Shown piece by piece: positions 12,692 to 23,987 of a stretch of DNA of 64,000 bases; within the stretch, counting starts at the first letter, position 1; each line of letters begins with the position of its first letter. The position numbers were made by a program, and so were the translations under genes. The notes under the pieces are model-generated. The model made no database searches and was not told the origin of the DNA. It saw only the letters and a list, made by a program, of their open reading frames with translations. The stretch lies in NCBI GenBank assembly GCA_964023205.1, contig OZ026833.1, positions 36,930,366 through 36,994,365 of the forward strand, read 5' to 3'. This DNA is from Lutraria lutraria. Taxonomy: Eukaryota; Mollusca; Bivalvia; Venerida; Mactridae.

Positions 12692-15593
12692 ATGGACGAT
12701 TATTTTGATTATTCGTCATGTACGGAAGATCGTTTCGTTGTTCAACCGTACCAGTTTGAGCCTATTGACGAAATTAGTGAATTTGACACGGATATTTCTA
12801 CTAGCGATTCTGGGGATGATTCTAGCATAACAGATGTTTCATCATGTTCACACCGTGATGTTTCAGACTGGTATGTATTATATATATATTTAATCTAAAT
12901 AGTAAAATTCACCAACTGCAAATAATACAGAAGTATATTTAAAAATATTAGCTAATAAATGATAATTATGCATTACTCACTTCGACAAGCCGAGTTTCTA
13001 TATAATCCGGTTAAATCCTTAATCGCGTGTAAGTTTTTTCTAACACATTTTTTTACACAGAACGTAAGCTCGTCATTTCTTCCTTACAGTAAATGTAGGT
13101 CATACTTTAATTAACATAACCAATCAAAACCGAGAACTAATTGATCACGCAACGGGAATCCATATGACACGTGTTCAGCATCTGTATTTTGGACACTTCG
13201 AATGCAACTGTGCGTGACTTGTCGATCGGTCGATGTTGCTATGCGACTGTCCATTGGAATGTAAAAATGGAAAGTATGTGTGACAAACAATCAAACATCA
13301 ATTAATTTCTTTTGTGTGATCTTACAAACAATAAGCAGGGCGCATAAAAATGTGCTTGAAAAACAATCGCATCTAATTAAGTTCAAACTGAACGAACTAA
13401 TATCAAACAAACTTGCTCATTCACTAATATTTATAGTCAGAATTCTCTTGGTCAAAAGCGAATTATACGCTTACGTAATATATGGTAGCGATCAAGCACT
13501 AGCTCATTAATATTTTCTTTTTGTTAGATATCTACTTGTCTTAATTCAAAATACGAATCATATATATATACAATACAAAACAGCAAGGTGAAATTATACG
13601 GCTCTTACTTTTGACTTCTGACAATACTTTGTCAAAATGGGATCAATCTCACAATATAAATAAGTTAGATAATATGTACTAAATTGTAAATTGATGCTTT
13701 TGATCTGTTCTGTAAATTTATTGTATGTAAAATGTTGCATATAATTCACGAATGTAATAGAATAATGTTTATATGCTGATGTGCTGTAATACATACAGTA
13801 TCTGTTCTGTTCAGTGTATTGACCTCTCCAAGGTGGCGTAAATGAATACATATTTATATTTTGCACTTCCCTGTCTCTGTAGTTAATTTATGTCACAGTG
13901 TAAAAACAAACACAATGGTATTCTCCCCACAAGCTGGCATAAATAAATATATATTTATGTTTTATGTTTTAAAGTTCAAACTGAATAATTGAACCTGTTT
14001 GTTTGGCATTGTATAAGGTGTTAATGATCCTTGTTGATCTATGTTGGAAAGCGGTCTTAGTTATCCATTTTTTGTATTATACGTTGATGTATGCTCATAT
14101 TGTCATGTATATGTTTGTACTGATTTGAGAAATAAACATTGCATTGTATTGTAAATAAATTTGACATCATTCAGTAATCGCAATTCTGATTTATCAGTTG
14201 TGTCTACTGTTATCTAATTAAATAAATCTAAATTACATTCAAAAAATAACATTTGAAAATATAAAATTTCACGCCATTTAGTATATCCGACTGTAGTGTT
14301 GTGCCTGATGATGAACGAAAATGTAACAGTTTAGACAGTCTTCCATTTTGATTAATATATGGGTATGGCTTCATTGAGGGTGGGGTAAAAAATATACCAG
14401 TACTCAGTCTGTCCTACACTTATTAAATCTGTTAGCTCAATCAATATATGGGTATGGCTTCATTGAGGGTGGGGGGGGGGGTAAAAAATATACCAGTACT
14501 CAGTCTGTCCTACACTTATTAAATCTGTTAGCTCAATCAATATATGGGTATGGCTTCATTGAGGGGGGGGGGGGGTAAAAAATATACCAGTACTCAGTCT
14601 GTCCTACACTTATTAAATCTGTTAGCTCAATCAATATATGGGTATGGCTTCATTGAGGGGGGGGGGGGGTAAAAAATATACCAGTACTCTGTCTGTCCTA
14701 CACTTATTAAATCTGTTAGCTCAATCAATATATGGGTATGGCTTCATTGAGGGGGGGGGGGGGGGTAAAAAATATACCGGTACTCAGTCTGTCCTACACT
14801 TATTAAATCTGTTAGCTCAATCAAATTTGACCAGTCAGTTTTTGCCCTACATTCCTGTTCGCCATTATTCAGTTCAGGACACCACTCATTTTATAACACA
14901 CTTCAATAGCATTACAGCTTCCGTAACAGTTCTACTGTATTTTAATTTTGCTTATGCTCTGTAAACTATTTCAGGTGTATGTGTGGTCAGTGCACTGAGA
15001 TGCAAACAGTGACTGAAGAAAAATGCTGTAAGAATATGAACGTTGTTGAGGATAAGGCGAAAGGTCTTAAATGTGTCACAGAACATGAGGGGTTCCAGGT
15101 GAACTGTCTCAACATCCATGTCCTGGAAACAACTTACTATGAGTACGTTATCATCCATGGACCTCTTGAAGAAGATCAGCTGATTCATGAGTATGATATC
15201 ATTATTTTCTAATTGGTATTATGCTGTCTCCATATTTTATTGTTAGTTGATAAACGATAAACTTTGGTAGTGGCTTATATTAGACCGACATACAGCATTC
15301 TTTGATAGTTTGTTAGGTGTGTAAGAAAAAATATAAATTTCAGTTGATCTTTTACTGTGCAATATTAATATGCATCCTCATGAGTTGATGAGCTTAATTT
15401 CTTTGGTTCTTACTTTAATTGATCATGTGTCTATTTCAGGTTGTACAGATATTTAGCATACAGGAGGTTTACACATTGGGTGTATGGGCTGCTCGGAAAA
15501 AGATGTCGAAAAGTAATTCCATCATGTGTTGTGACAGCCATTCGGAACCGATTTCCGTCCGAGCAGTATTGTGGATTTTTATACCCACAGTGA
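12692..15593 (+). CDS. P2X7 C-terminal (ballast) domain-like protein, three exons
   Basis: Exons are 12692-12870, 14975-15190 and 15440-15593 (TGA 15591-15593). Donors are GTATGT and GTATGA, acceptors TTTCAG, and phases agree at both joins, giving 182 residues. Residues 1-59 are acidic and serine-rich. W60 is split by intron 1 and opens WCMCGQC; C61, C63, C66, C77 and C78 follow, then C93, H97, C104-LN, a YRYLAYRRFTHW segment (134-145), VIPSCVV (157-163) and IRNRFPS (166-172). This order matches the cysteine-rich, zinc-binding intracellular domain of vertebrate P2X7. Here it stands alone, with no membrane segment or ATP-binding ectodomain. Such stand-alone forms are known in invertebrates and their function is unclear. 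I chose ATG 12692 because it opens the acidic exon; an upstream TTG in frame is unlikely. The domain call is firm; function is unknown. Confidence 0.88.
14351..14824. repeat. Minisatellite with variable G runs, five units of ~95 bp
   Basis: Five tandem copies of a unit containing tatgggtatggcttcattg, a G run and taaaaaatatacc. The G run grows from 4 (gagggtggggt) to about 15 uninterrupted G. It lies in intron 1 of the P2X7-ballast-like gene. Units are otherwise nearly identical, so the array is young. Confidence 0.95.
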
Positions 15594-15667
15594 AATTTTA
15601 GAGCAGACATTAAGGATGTTATAAGTGATGCATTTTTTAATTCCATACCTTCATTTTTATGTTTTGA

Positions 15668-15673
15668 AATAAA
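15668..15673 (+). terminator. Poly(A) signal AATAAA
   Basis: AATAAA lies 75 bp after the stop codon of the P2X7-ballast-like gene, in an A+T-rich 3' flank. It is the first canonical signal downstream and fits a short 3' UTR. Confidence 0.55.
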
Positions 15674-15883
15674 TAATGAAACCATAGAATTTGAATGTTT
15701 TAGCTTAATTCAAAATAAAAATTCACTGCAAAAGAGCAATTGAATAAAATTGATAATGGCGCCAATTTTGAAAATTCTATTTCTGCTGTGCTGTTTTCAT
15801 GTATGTTTTACATTTATTTGTTGATCAAGTGATATAAAAATTCTACCAGGTATGTTTTGTATGTTATTATTCATATTCCATTG

Positions 15884-16127
15884 CTTGTTTGTTTATATCG
15901 AATTTAAACACCTTTTCAACAATCAGTGTCATATAAGGCGGACAGTTCACCTAAGCATCCTTACTGGGAAGAACCGATACTAGAATCCAATACTCTGTAA
16001 GCAACTGCCTACTTTCTCACATAAAGAGACATGGTCGGTAGCAGGGCTCAAAGCCATGACCCTGCACCAGTGAGAGGTTAGTGATTTGAAGTCGGCGACC
16101 TTTACCACTCGACCACTGAGGTGGGTC
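15884..16127 (-). mobile_element. tRNA-headed SINE (V-SINE/RUDI-like), copy 1
   Basis: Reading the minus strand, the head is gacccacctcagtggtcgag with a degenerate B box (ggctttgagccc). A conserved middle follows (tatgtgagaaagtaggcagt), then gttgaaaagg and a short (GTTT)-type tail seen on the plus strand at 15884-15898. The same architecture recurs at 33493-33755 and 57764-58017. A tRNA-Ser-like head with this tail fits the mollusc RUDI type; the family name is inferred. Confidence 0.75.
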
Positions 16128-16951
16128 TTACTATTCCATAACTGAATGTAATCAGTCTACACATACTCAGATTATAATACATATAGTAAGTGAAGTGTTA
16201 GACCTGGATGTGACAGAACAAAAATTTAATGACATCACTTTGGATGAACTGGTTTACAACCGAATGAGTATAAAACTGCCAGCATAAACAACACTTTGAT
16301 GTCCATGTATAAGGAATGCTTATTGTTGAAGAAAAACAAAATTGGCGATACTGAGTAACAATCATAATTTACTTCTATAGTACTACATTGTACAGACATA
16401 CTAATAAACAAAACCATGAACTTAACAACAAATCAATACTGGTTAATTATTTAACCTAACATTTTTATAAAAAAAAAACCTAACATTCACCTGCTCTTCT
16501 ACATGATCACAAAATAACAAAACAAGAGACAGGACCTGAGTCTTCAACTTTTCAGGTTATCCCTCAAGTAATGCACTAGGAGTTGCAAACGGAACAGAAT
16601 TACCTTATATATACATCATGATGCGAGAAATAAACATAAGCACTCAAAGAATTTATCAATCACAAAATCCGACTCAATGGGTCAGTTGATGACAATAGTC
16701 TTACTGAAATGGTTTCCCTGAAGAAATTAAGATGTTGTGCAAAGAAAACCAGGAGAAAAGGTGCTTATAGTTTCTTAGTGAAAATAATTATGGGATATAT
16801 TTGGTTTAATTCCCTTAAGATTTGTAGGATATATATTATGCACAAAAAGTTCATTAAAAAATTATTTTTTTCAATATTGTCAGCAAAACAATTGTACACG
16901 CATTTCAGACAAAATACTAATTAATATGTCCATGAATGATCTGAATAAAAG
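16128..16951. other. Intergenic stretch between convergent genes
   Basis: No supported gene. The 71-codon ORF at 16709 has no features beyond being open. A+T-rich unique sequence. Confidence 0.5.
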
Positions 16952-17535
16952 TCAACGATTGAATCTGCTAATATGAGCGTCAACTACATCTTGTTTGGAT
17001 CTATGTTGAGCCTGTCTGGGTGTACTTTGTGATAGGGGTAGAGGTCGTTTTTTGTCGGTAGTTGTAAGAAGTTTCTTGGCAGATCTGTAACTTGGTTGAT
17101 ACTCGCGCATCAAAAGAACTTCTTCCATCAAGTCCTTCACATAATCTGAAACACATAGAATTGTTATATTATTACAAGTATTTTTGCACTCAGATACCAA
17201 ATACACATTTATCTTGTTTCAGCTTACTTCCATGCTTGATCAGAATGTAAGCTTTGGATTCATAACTCGACTGCTGCACAAGTTCATGCTTATTTGATTA
17301 AATGTAGGATGTCTCGATTTTTAGTTTACACATATGTAATATGTTATGACTTTATGCTAATACAGAATTAACAACAGAAAAGTTGCAAGTGGTCAGAGGC
17401 TATTGATTTACTGACATTTAGACCTATTGACCTTGGAAACCATCACACATTTCAGTAGAAAAGTAAGAGATCATTTGTGAACAAGGTACATCTTAGAAAT
17501 CCTATCTACATTAGCCAACTACATAACATAACTAG

Positions 17536-17833
17536 AGCTGTCACAGTGGTGAATGATACCCAGCTGCCGCTTTGACACTAAGAATGTGATAGTACACTAT
17601 ACGGCTAAGTTCAAGGGGACATAACTCTGCAATGAGTGGAACATTGGGTATGAAAATTATGTCAAGCACATCTACACTTCATGGTGATAGCATATTTAAA
17701 GATTCCTTGCAATCGCTTAAAGAAAAAGTTAGCTCCACAAACTAGTGGTATTATATGCTGGCAGACAGACCGACCAGCCGACCGACACAGTGACTCCAAT
17801 ATACCCTCTCTCAAACTCAGTTTGCAGGGGTAT
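17536..17833. repeat. Dispersed bivalve-type repeat
   Basis: Opens with taactagagctgtcacagtg, contains ttcaaggggacataactctg and a run of gacagaccgaccagccgacc, and closes with gcaggggtataat. I recognise this layout as a common clam dispersed repeat. It lies in the intron of the THAP/DDE locus where an exon is missing, so its insertion or an accompanying deletion may have removed that exon. Confidence 0.6.
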
Positions 17834-19979
17834 AATGAAGGCAAGACATAGGTCTTACTCCCAAGTCAGAATTTATTAGATACCTTGCTTCCATATTAGC
17901 ATGCTTGTAGTGAGTTGATTTGGGCACAAATTCACAAATAACTTTGTGAAAAGCTTCCAAAGAAGATGTTTGTTCTGCTGGTGACAATTTCTTCACATCC
18001 TTCACTAGAATTTTATTTTCAACAATTTTTTTCAGTTCGGCATGAGGCTTGAACCCTAAGAAGAATAAAAAAGAATAAACCTATTATAGATAACAAACTT
18101 GAGCTTGTCAAAAATAAGATGAATACTCACAAGTGGCGCTTTGACATCTCAATATGTTTATATTATTTTTCACCCTAGTCATAGAAAAGGGACATTTCTT
18201 TGCCCCTAGCCACTAACAATAGAAATGGTATTTCTTAGATTTGATTATTTGAAAGTCATGTTGCTAAAGTGTACAAATTACACATACAAACTTCATCAAG
18301 TTTATCAAACAGGCCAAAGTCAGGAATTGAGAAGCACTTCACTATGCTTATATATACACAAATTACAAGAGCAATGACTTGTTACATGAATTACAAACTG
18401 AAGATCCAGGGCATTAAAAAATCATGATGCATCATTAGCACAGGGCTTATCATCTAGAAACTGTACAAAACATCATTCAGACTAGATAAAACAAAATAAT
18501 TGTAAATCAAACATGACACAAGAATTCTACAACAGGTATCTCATGCTCTTGATGTCTGCTTCAATGTTTTGTCAACAGTAATCTGCTCATAAATAGTGTG
18601 ATAGTTACGTGTATAACGAAATGTACTTGACATAGTATTTTAACTTCAGATTTCACAAAACATTAATGATGAATAGAACTTGATGATACCTACCTTCCTT
18701 CATCCATTTCCTGTTAGAAATGTTCACATTTTGGAAATCTTTCACCATGACCTTCATGAATATTCAATACGTGATTAATGATGGAGAGCCATTTCTGCTG
18801 AACGCCCATGCCTGAACTTTCTCACAACCCTTTTTCTTCCCTGCTGCCTCAAGTTTCTTGTAAACACCTGTAGAAACAAAGACTTATATTACACCACAAT
18901 CACAAAATGCCGATTATAAGTTTCTGATAAAACACAGAAAACAAGAGCTATTAAACTAACGTGCCAAGTGTTGACTTAAATATGAATTCTAGACTATTAG
19001 AAATTCCTACGACAGTCAATAAAATGGATCTTTAGGTATTCATGAAATTTGAAATAAATTAAATAATTGATAAATAACAACAGAATTTCAGACAACAGTG
19101 CTCCAGGACATTTGGTAATACAACTCTAATGCTACTGCTGAACTTCCCATATTTTAAGAGAAGAATACCACAAAAAAGTAATTTAAAATAAAGTTAACTA
19201 TTCAGTCCATAGTGGAAACAGTAAAAAATGAAACACTGGTACTATCTAGGAATTTACCTTTGGCAACATGCCAAACATCAAACCAGTGTACAATATCTGG
19301 TTGCTCATCTTTCATAAATTTTTTCACCGAACAATGTCTATCAGTTATGAGATGCATCACTCTAATATGCTTATGGACCGTCAGGAAATTAATTGATCTC
19401 TTCAAACCTTCTAATTCCATGTGGTACGAGTTCTTCACTTCATTACTCTGTAATTAAAAGATACATAAGTACTTGCTTGGTCAAGTAGAAATACACAATT
19501 TCATGCAGTATTTAAATTTGGCCAAATTCTCCATATTACTGTATAAATTCATGTTTAGAATACAATTTACAAAACATTACCAAAAACTAAAAAAAACATT
19601 TTGGGCCCAGTGGGGTTTGTACCCTCAGGTATATCAACCTGTTATAAATTCTTATGAACTTCAAATAATGAACTGAATAAAACATTTTGGAATAAATATT
19701 CTCCTCCATATAACTGTATAATCATGCTTTAAAAACAGAACATTTTCTACAGCTGAAAAAGTATGGTCCCAGTGGGGTTTGAACCCATAACCCTCAGGAT
19801 CTTGAAGGTACAGACACATGCCTATGAAAGTATGAAAGACAAAACAAAACACATAGGTAAACATTTTTGCCAAATATTTCAGAAATTCACTCACAGATGA
19901 CAAAGTTACTGATCAGAAACAAAAACAATACTGATTTTTGACCCTCAAAAAATTTGATTGTGACCTTGGCCTTCAAGAT

Positions 19980-20150
19980 AATGAACTGAACCTTTCAAAG
20001 GAGACATTCCCACATATGAATTTACATTTCAGCCAAATATTAAAATCCAGATGGATGGATGCACACATACATACACAGACGGACAAGGTGACTCAAATTT
20101 AACTCCAATATACCCGTACCCCCCCCCCCCCCCCAACTTTGTTATGTCAA
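19980..20150. repeat. Fragment of a dispersed repeat ending in a C16 run
   Basis: The layout ttgaccttggccttc, a cacatacatacacagacggac block, tccaatatacccgtacc and a long C homopolymer resembles the end of the repeat type at 17536. It lies in an intron of the THAP/DDE locus. Confidence 0.5.
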
Positions 20151-22242
20151 CTTATGTGATTGAGGGAAATCTTGATTTTTTGCAACTTTTGACTATCTTC
20201 AGTGCAAAATCTATTAAACATTTTTAAGAAATGTGATATAAAGAATAAGCTATAACAGTAATACAGTATATATTACCTGCACCAGCTGTATATCTAGTAT
20301 ATAACCAGTCGCCATGTCCATCATGCTGTAGGAACCAAACATTGCTGTATGACCAGGGGAGCAACATCTGGCATCACCACCTAGCTTACATCCCGACCAC
20401 TTTCTACTATGTCTTGAATAACCTGGGCCTGGTGCGACTCCCACACTCGTCTGATGGTTGGTGTAAGATATAACTCTTGAAGTTTGAAATAAACTCCAGA
20501 GCAAAATGTCTGGACTCCAGCAAAGTTCAATGCTCTGAGGAATCTCTGTGCACTACATCCAGAAAACATTATAGCTGCACAGAGTTCCAAATGTCCCATG
20601 GAAAGGGTACCTGAGTTTGGCTGACTGCACCAAGATCCAGAAACATCACAGTAACTACAAACCCAGGTACAATTCAGTTGAGCCCCTTGAACCTTTTTAT
20701 TTACATGTGATCTCCTGCCACAAAGTTCACACAATCCTAGTAAAGCATCTAGCTTGTCCTCATACACTATAAACTTTCTAACTGTCCCATACATGACATC
20801 TTCTTGTTCTTCCAGTTCTATGACTGATGATTCAGACTCAGGAGCCCAGGTGGTATCCTCAGTATCTTCCCTAAAACTTGACTCAGAAATGTCGCTCAGA
20901 AAGCTTTCACATAAGTGGGGAGTTTTCGGTTGGTCTGGAAGGTGAATCTTTCCAGATTCAACATCATTCTCCCAGTCTGTCTGGGTTGAACAGTCCACCA
21001 GGTTTGTATTTGTTTGTGTCTGTTTAGCAGAAGTGGCCTGATAGAAAATTTAAAAAAAAACTTTGATTAGTGAGTAACAATTACATTTTGCATAGCACAA
21101 ATTACATGTACATTGAAGCTAAAAAAAATCCTTATGTAATAACAACTAAATCATTATGATTAAATTAATAATTAATGACCAGGTTATATAGTTTTTCATC
21201 TGGTATGACCAGTTTCTCATGAAGTTCTAGTGAGATTTTGTCTATGACCAACCTCATGAACCAAAAACCTTTAGATCATTAATAAGCACTGTAAATATAA
21301 TTAGAATTGGTGAAGAAATGAAGGCGCTAGAGTGTAAACAAGCAAAAATACAGCAAATCAATACCTGTGCATGAAATTGATCAAATTGTGAAAAAACACA
21401 GAGTAAACATCAAACCCGACTTTTTTTATTTTAAACAATTTATCAAATATATTTAGCTGACAAGTCTTATTATTATATTAGTGTTTTCATAATGGCCTTG
21501 TTATTAGTTTGAAGACTCATAAAAGCATTAGGCCGAAGGCTAATATGACTGTCTGAAGACAAAAAGAAGGCCAATATGATAACATTTACTTATTGACAAT
21601 TTTATGACTACAGAATTCAATATACCCCGGTAACAGCAGTTTCATAATCGTGGCAGTGCTGGACTGCCAATTAGAATGACCGAGCAGTTTTTTTTAAGAA
21701 GGCTGTGATTTTTCATTATTTTACATAAATATCATATAATATAAAACTGCATGGACTTACCCATCTTGGAGTTTGAGACTGAACTGAGAACTGACCAGCC
21801 TCAGTACAAGGTAACTCTGCATGATCAGCAGCTATAGTGGCAAGGATGTTCAGATCAACTGTAGAGGATGGTATACTTGTAGGTTCAACAGGGGGGGTCT
21901 CTAACAAGTTATCTTCATTATCAAACTGTGTCATCTGAAATAAAATATTACTACTGATATGAAGTATGGCCCCATGAAGTACGTATCATCCTGGAAATTG
22001 CGAATGAAGGAACAGTCTGCTTTTGCAGTAATTAATATGTACATAGTATATTGGAAAACTAAATATTCACTGTGGTGATTCGTACAAGCAGTTCCAAATC
22101 CTAAATTCACAGACTGTTTTATGACCCGTCTAACTGGGTAATTCACTAAAATTAAAATATTCACAAATTAGTCTAGCAGTAGGCCTATGTCTACTCAGTC
22201 AAAATATATAAGGAATTTAAACTACAAACAACACATTTCAAA

Positions 22243-22373
22243 TGTAACAGTGTGGTATACTATATTGTATTATAAATTGGCTGGGATCCCTATTCACCAG
22301 CCCGATTAGTTCAGTTGGTAGGTCGCGGGTTCGAGCCCCGCATCGGGTACATTATTTTCCGCCTCCTATTACA
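22243..22373 (+). repeat. Left LTR with truncated tRNA-like block
   Basis: Runs TG...CA and contains tattataaatt (TATA-like). The tRNA-like block is gcccgattagttcagttggt joined directly to gcgggttcgagccccgc and atcgggt. Acceptor arms GCCCGAT/ATCGGGT pair, but the anticodon arm is deleted. Confidence 0.7.
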
Positions 22374-22502
22374 TTTGGTGCCGTGAGAGTGTGACTAGCC
22401 TTGGAATCCTAGAGCTAGGATGAAGCAAATGGCTGGGTTAGTCTAAAGAGCCTACGGTTGTCGTGCTTTATTCACTTTGAATAAAAAGGAAGGAGGATCG
22501 AA

Positions 22503-22660
22503 TGTAACGGTGTGGTATATTGTATTATAAATTGTCTAGGATATTCACCAGCACGATAAGCTCAGTTGGTAGAGCATCTGAGTCTATTCTGACTTGCAAG
22601 CAGGTGGTCGTGGGTTCGAGCCCCACATCGGGTATATTATTTTCCTCCTCCTAAATTACA
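22503..22660 (+). repeat. Right LTR with fuller tRNA-Ala-like block
   Basis: Same start and end as the left repeat. It contains a D arm (gctcagttggtagagc), an anticodon-arm candidate with loop CTTGCAA (TGC, alanine), a T arm (gtgggttcgagccccac) and acceptor strand atcgggt. An 11-nt partial duplication (tctga...tctga) sits before the anticodon arm, so it is not a functional tRNA. Confidence 0.72.
22551..22634 (+). tRNA. tRNA-Ala(TGC)-like sequence inside an LTR (pseudo-tRNA)
   Basis: A box (taagctcagttgg) and B box (ggttcgagccc) are both good Pol III promoter elements, and the D and T arms pair. The acceptor has one G-U and one mismatch. The 11-nt insertion upstream of the anticodon stem should prevent a normal fold. 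Carried by the retroelement; not a host tRNA gene. Confidence 0.5.
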
Positions 22661-23396
22661 CAATGATTTTAATGGATTCTTTTGCATTTTAAAGACATCT
22701 CTGGTGATAATTTTGTATTGTTTTTGTGGAATTCTTTTAAGTGGGAAATATAGATTCATTGATAAATTTTGAGGGAAACTATAGCATTTTAGTGGAAACT
22801 ATTTAGAAGTCTTTTGGGCTAGCTGAAACAGTCTATATAAGGCGTTAAAATATACGAAAAAAATGACTGTGGACAAATAAATTCATAAGCAATCATTGAA
22901 TCATACATTGCAACTGGTGAAGGAAATCATGACGCATCGGTACGTATCTATATATTACAGATCAGCAAGAACGCGACATGACCTAAGAACGTGAAACAAA
23001 ATGGCGGGTGGGGCATAAAAAAATAAGCGAGTTACTTACATCTAATCCTCTCCTTTTAATCGAAATTGAAGCTGCTGATGGTCTGGGTTTATGTTCGTGT
23101 TGTTTCTGAAGAAACAGTGTTGGAACAGCCTCAGGTTTCAATGATCTCCTGAATTTCACTCCATGTAACCCGATTCTGCGAAGTAGCGAATCGGTCCGCT
23201 CGAACGCGTCTTCTGCAAAATGTTTAGAGCACAGTTTGCTGTACTGTCCTGGCTTAAAGGCATGCCCTTTATCGTCGCTCCTGCTGAGTCTCTGCACCCA
23301 AATTGGTCTCACAGACTCAAGTTTTGGGAAGGAAAAGAAGCCTACTTTGTCTCTCCCAGACATAGACGAACAGCCGTAGGCTGCACAACAAACCAT

Positions 23397-23985
23397 TATT
23401 ATCCAAATATTAGTCCGAACAAATACAATTCAAACACGAACTTACAACAAAAAACAAAATATAGTCATGTACAAAAGAAAATGATGATATTTAAGAAGTC
23501 TTATGTGTATACACGCTGTAGGCACGCTAACATCAAGAATGACGTCACAAAATCAAGGGGAGTAACCCTCCCTGTTTTTTTTCCGGATATTGGTTATCGT
23601 GTTACAAAAGTGCGTTTTAAAGGCCTTTCGGTATTTTTTTCAAGCCGTATCGTGGTATTAATGAGTACTTATGCTAATGAATAATTTTATTTGAGATAGT
23701 TTAACTATTCTACATTTTTCTATGAATATGACCTTTAATGTTATATATAAATTATGCACTATATATAAAATATAAAGTATGTAACTATTTTATTGAGGCA
23801 GATTGTATTTCAAATTTCAAATGTAATTGTATATTGTCAAAATTGAAAGAAATGCAACCAAGGTAATAATGTTAAACAAGCAATATCTCAATCCTTACTT
23901 AAGTTATTGACCAGAAACTGATTTTCTATTTTTAGCAACAGTGACCTTGACCCTACTGGACCTAGATGCAATTCATGGACTGCAT
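23397..23985. other. Upstream region of the THAP/DDE locus
   Basis: No supported gene. The 154-codon plus-strand frame at 23220 mostly mirrors the THAP exon. The end (23880-23975) carries a dispersed motif (caatatctcaatcc...gaccttgacccta) that recurs at 25308-25385. Confidence 0.5.
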
Positions 23986-23987
23986 GT

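Larger units (their letters stand above)
22243..22660 (+). mobile_element. TRIM-like LTR element with a tRNA-like sequence in each LTR
   Basis: Two direct repeats, 22243-22373 and 22503-22660, both start TGTAAC and end TTACA. They flank only about 129 bp. Directly after the left repeat is tttggtgccgtgagagtg, a primer-binding-site-like sequence with the expected TGG start. Directly before the right repeat is a purine tract (aaaaaggaaggagga). This is the layout of a terminal-repeat retrotransposon in miniature. Each repeat carries a tRNA-like block. The repeats differ by scattered substitutions and by loss of the anticodon arm in the left copy, so the insertion is old. No clear 5-bp target duplication is visible. 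It sits in intron 1 of the THAP/DDE gene. Orientation follows the PBS-to-PPT order. Confidence 0.72.
16952..23396 (-). pseudogene. THAP-domain / DDE transposase-like gene, disrupted
   Basis: Exons (minus): 23396-23040, 21934-21761, 21037-20277, 19447-19258, 18867-18694, 18055-17884 and 17145-16952. Exon 1 encodes a THAP zinc finger (CCAAYGC, CSKHF, AVPTLF). Exon 3 has a CELCGRR...CSYC zinc motif and then GGDARCCSPGH. Exon 4 holds LITDRH and FDVWHVAKG; exon 6 holds SSLEAFH. Together these give a plausible D-D-E set of a transposase-derived family found in fish, corals and molluscs. Lesions: a one-base loss near 20385 shifts frame just before the first D. Exon 5 has lost a segment and changes frame (stop at TYTGA), with another break near 18715. 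The exon expected between exons 6 and 7 is missing, because phase 2 does not fit phase 1. Splice sites are otherwise good. Probably a recent pseudogene; assembly errors could explain the single-base shift but not the missing exon. Confidence 0.8.

Noticed and set aside
16709..16924. 71-codon ORF downstream of the P2X7-ballast-like gene
   Set aside because: Short, lysine-rich by A+T composition and without any supporting motif.
20381..20392. A tiny intron (gtaagctag) explaining the frame change in exon 3
   Set aside because: GT...AG is present, but fewer than 10 nt cannot be an intron. A one-base deletion explains the frame change better.
22551..22634. Functional tRNA-Ala gene
   Set aside because: An 11-nt insertion, an acceptor mismatch and its place inside an LTR argue for a tRNA-derived relic.
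23220..23684. 154-codon plus-strand ORF
   Set aside because: Mostly the reverse side of the THAP exon, whose minus-strand reading has a clear zinc-finger motif and a good donor site.
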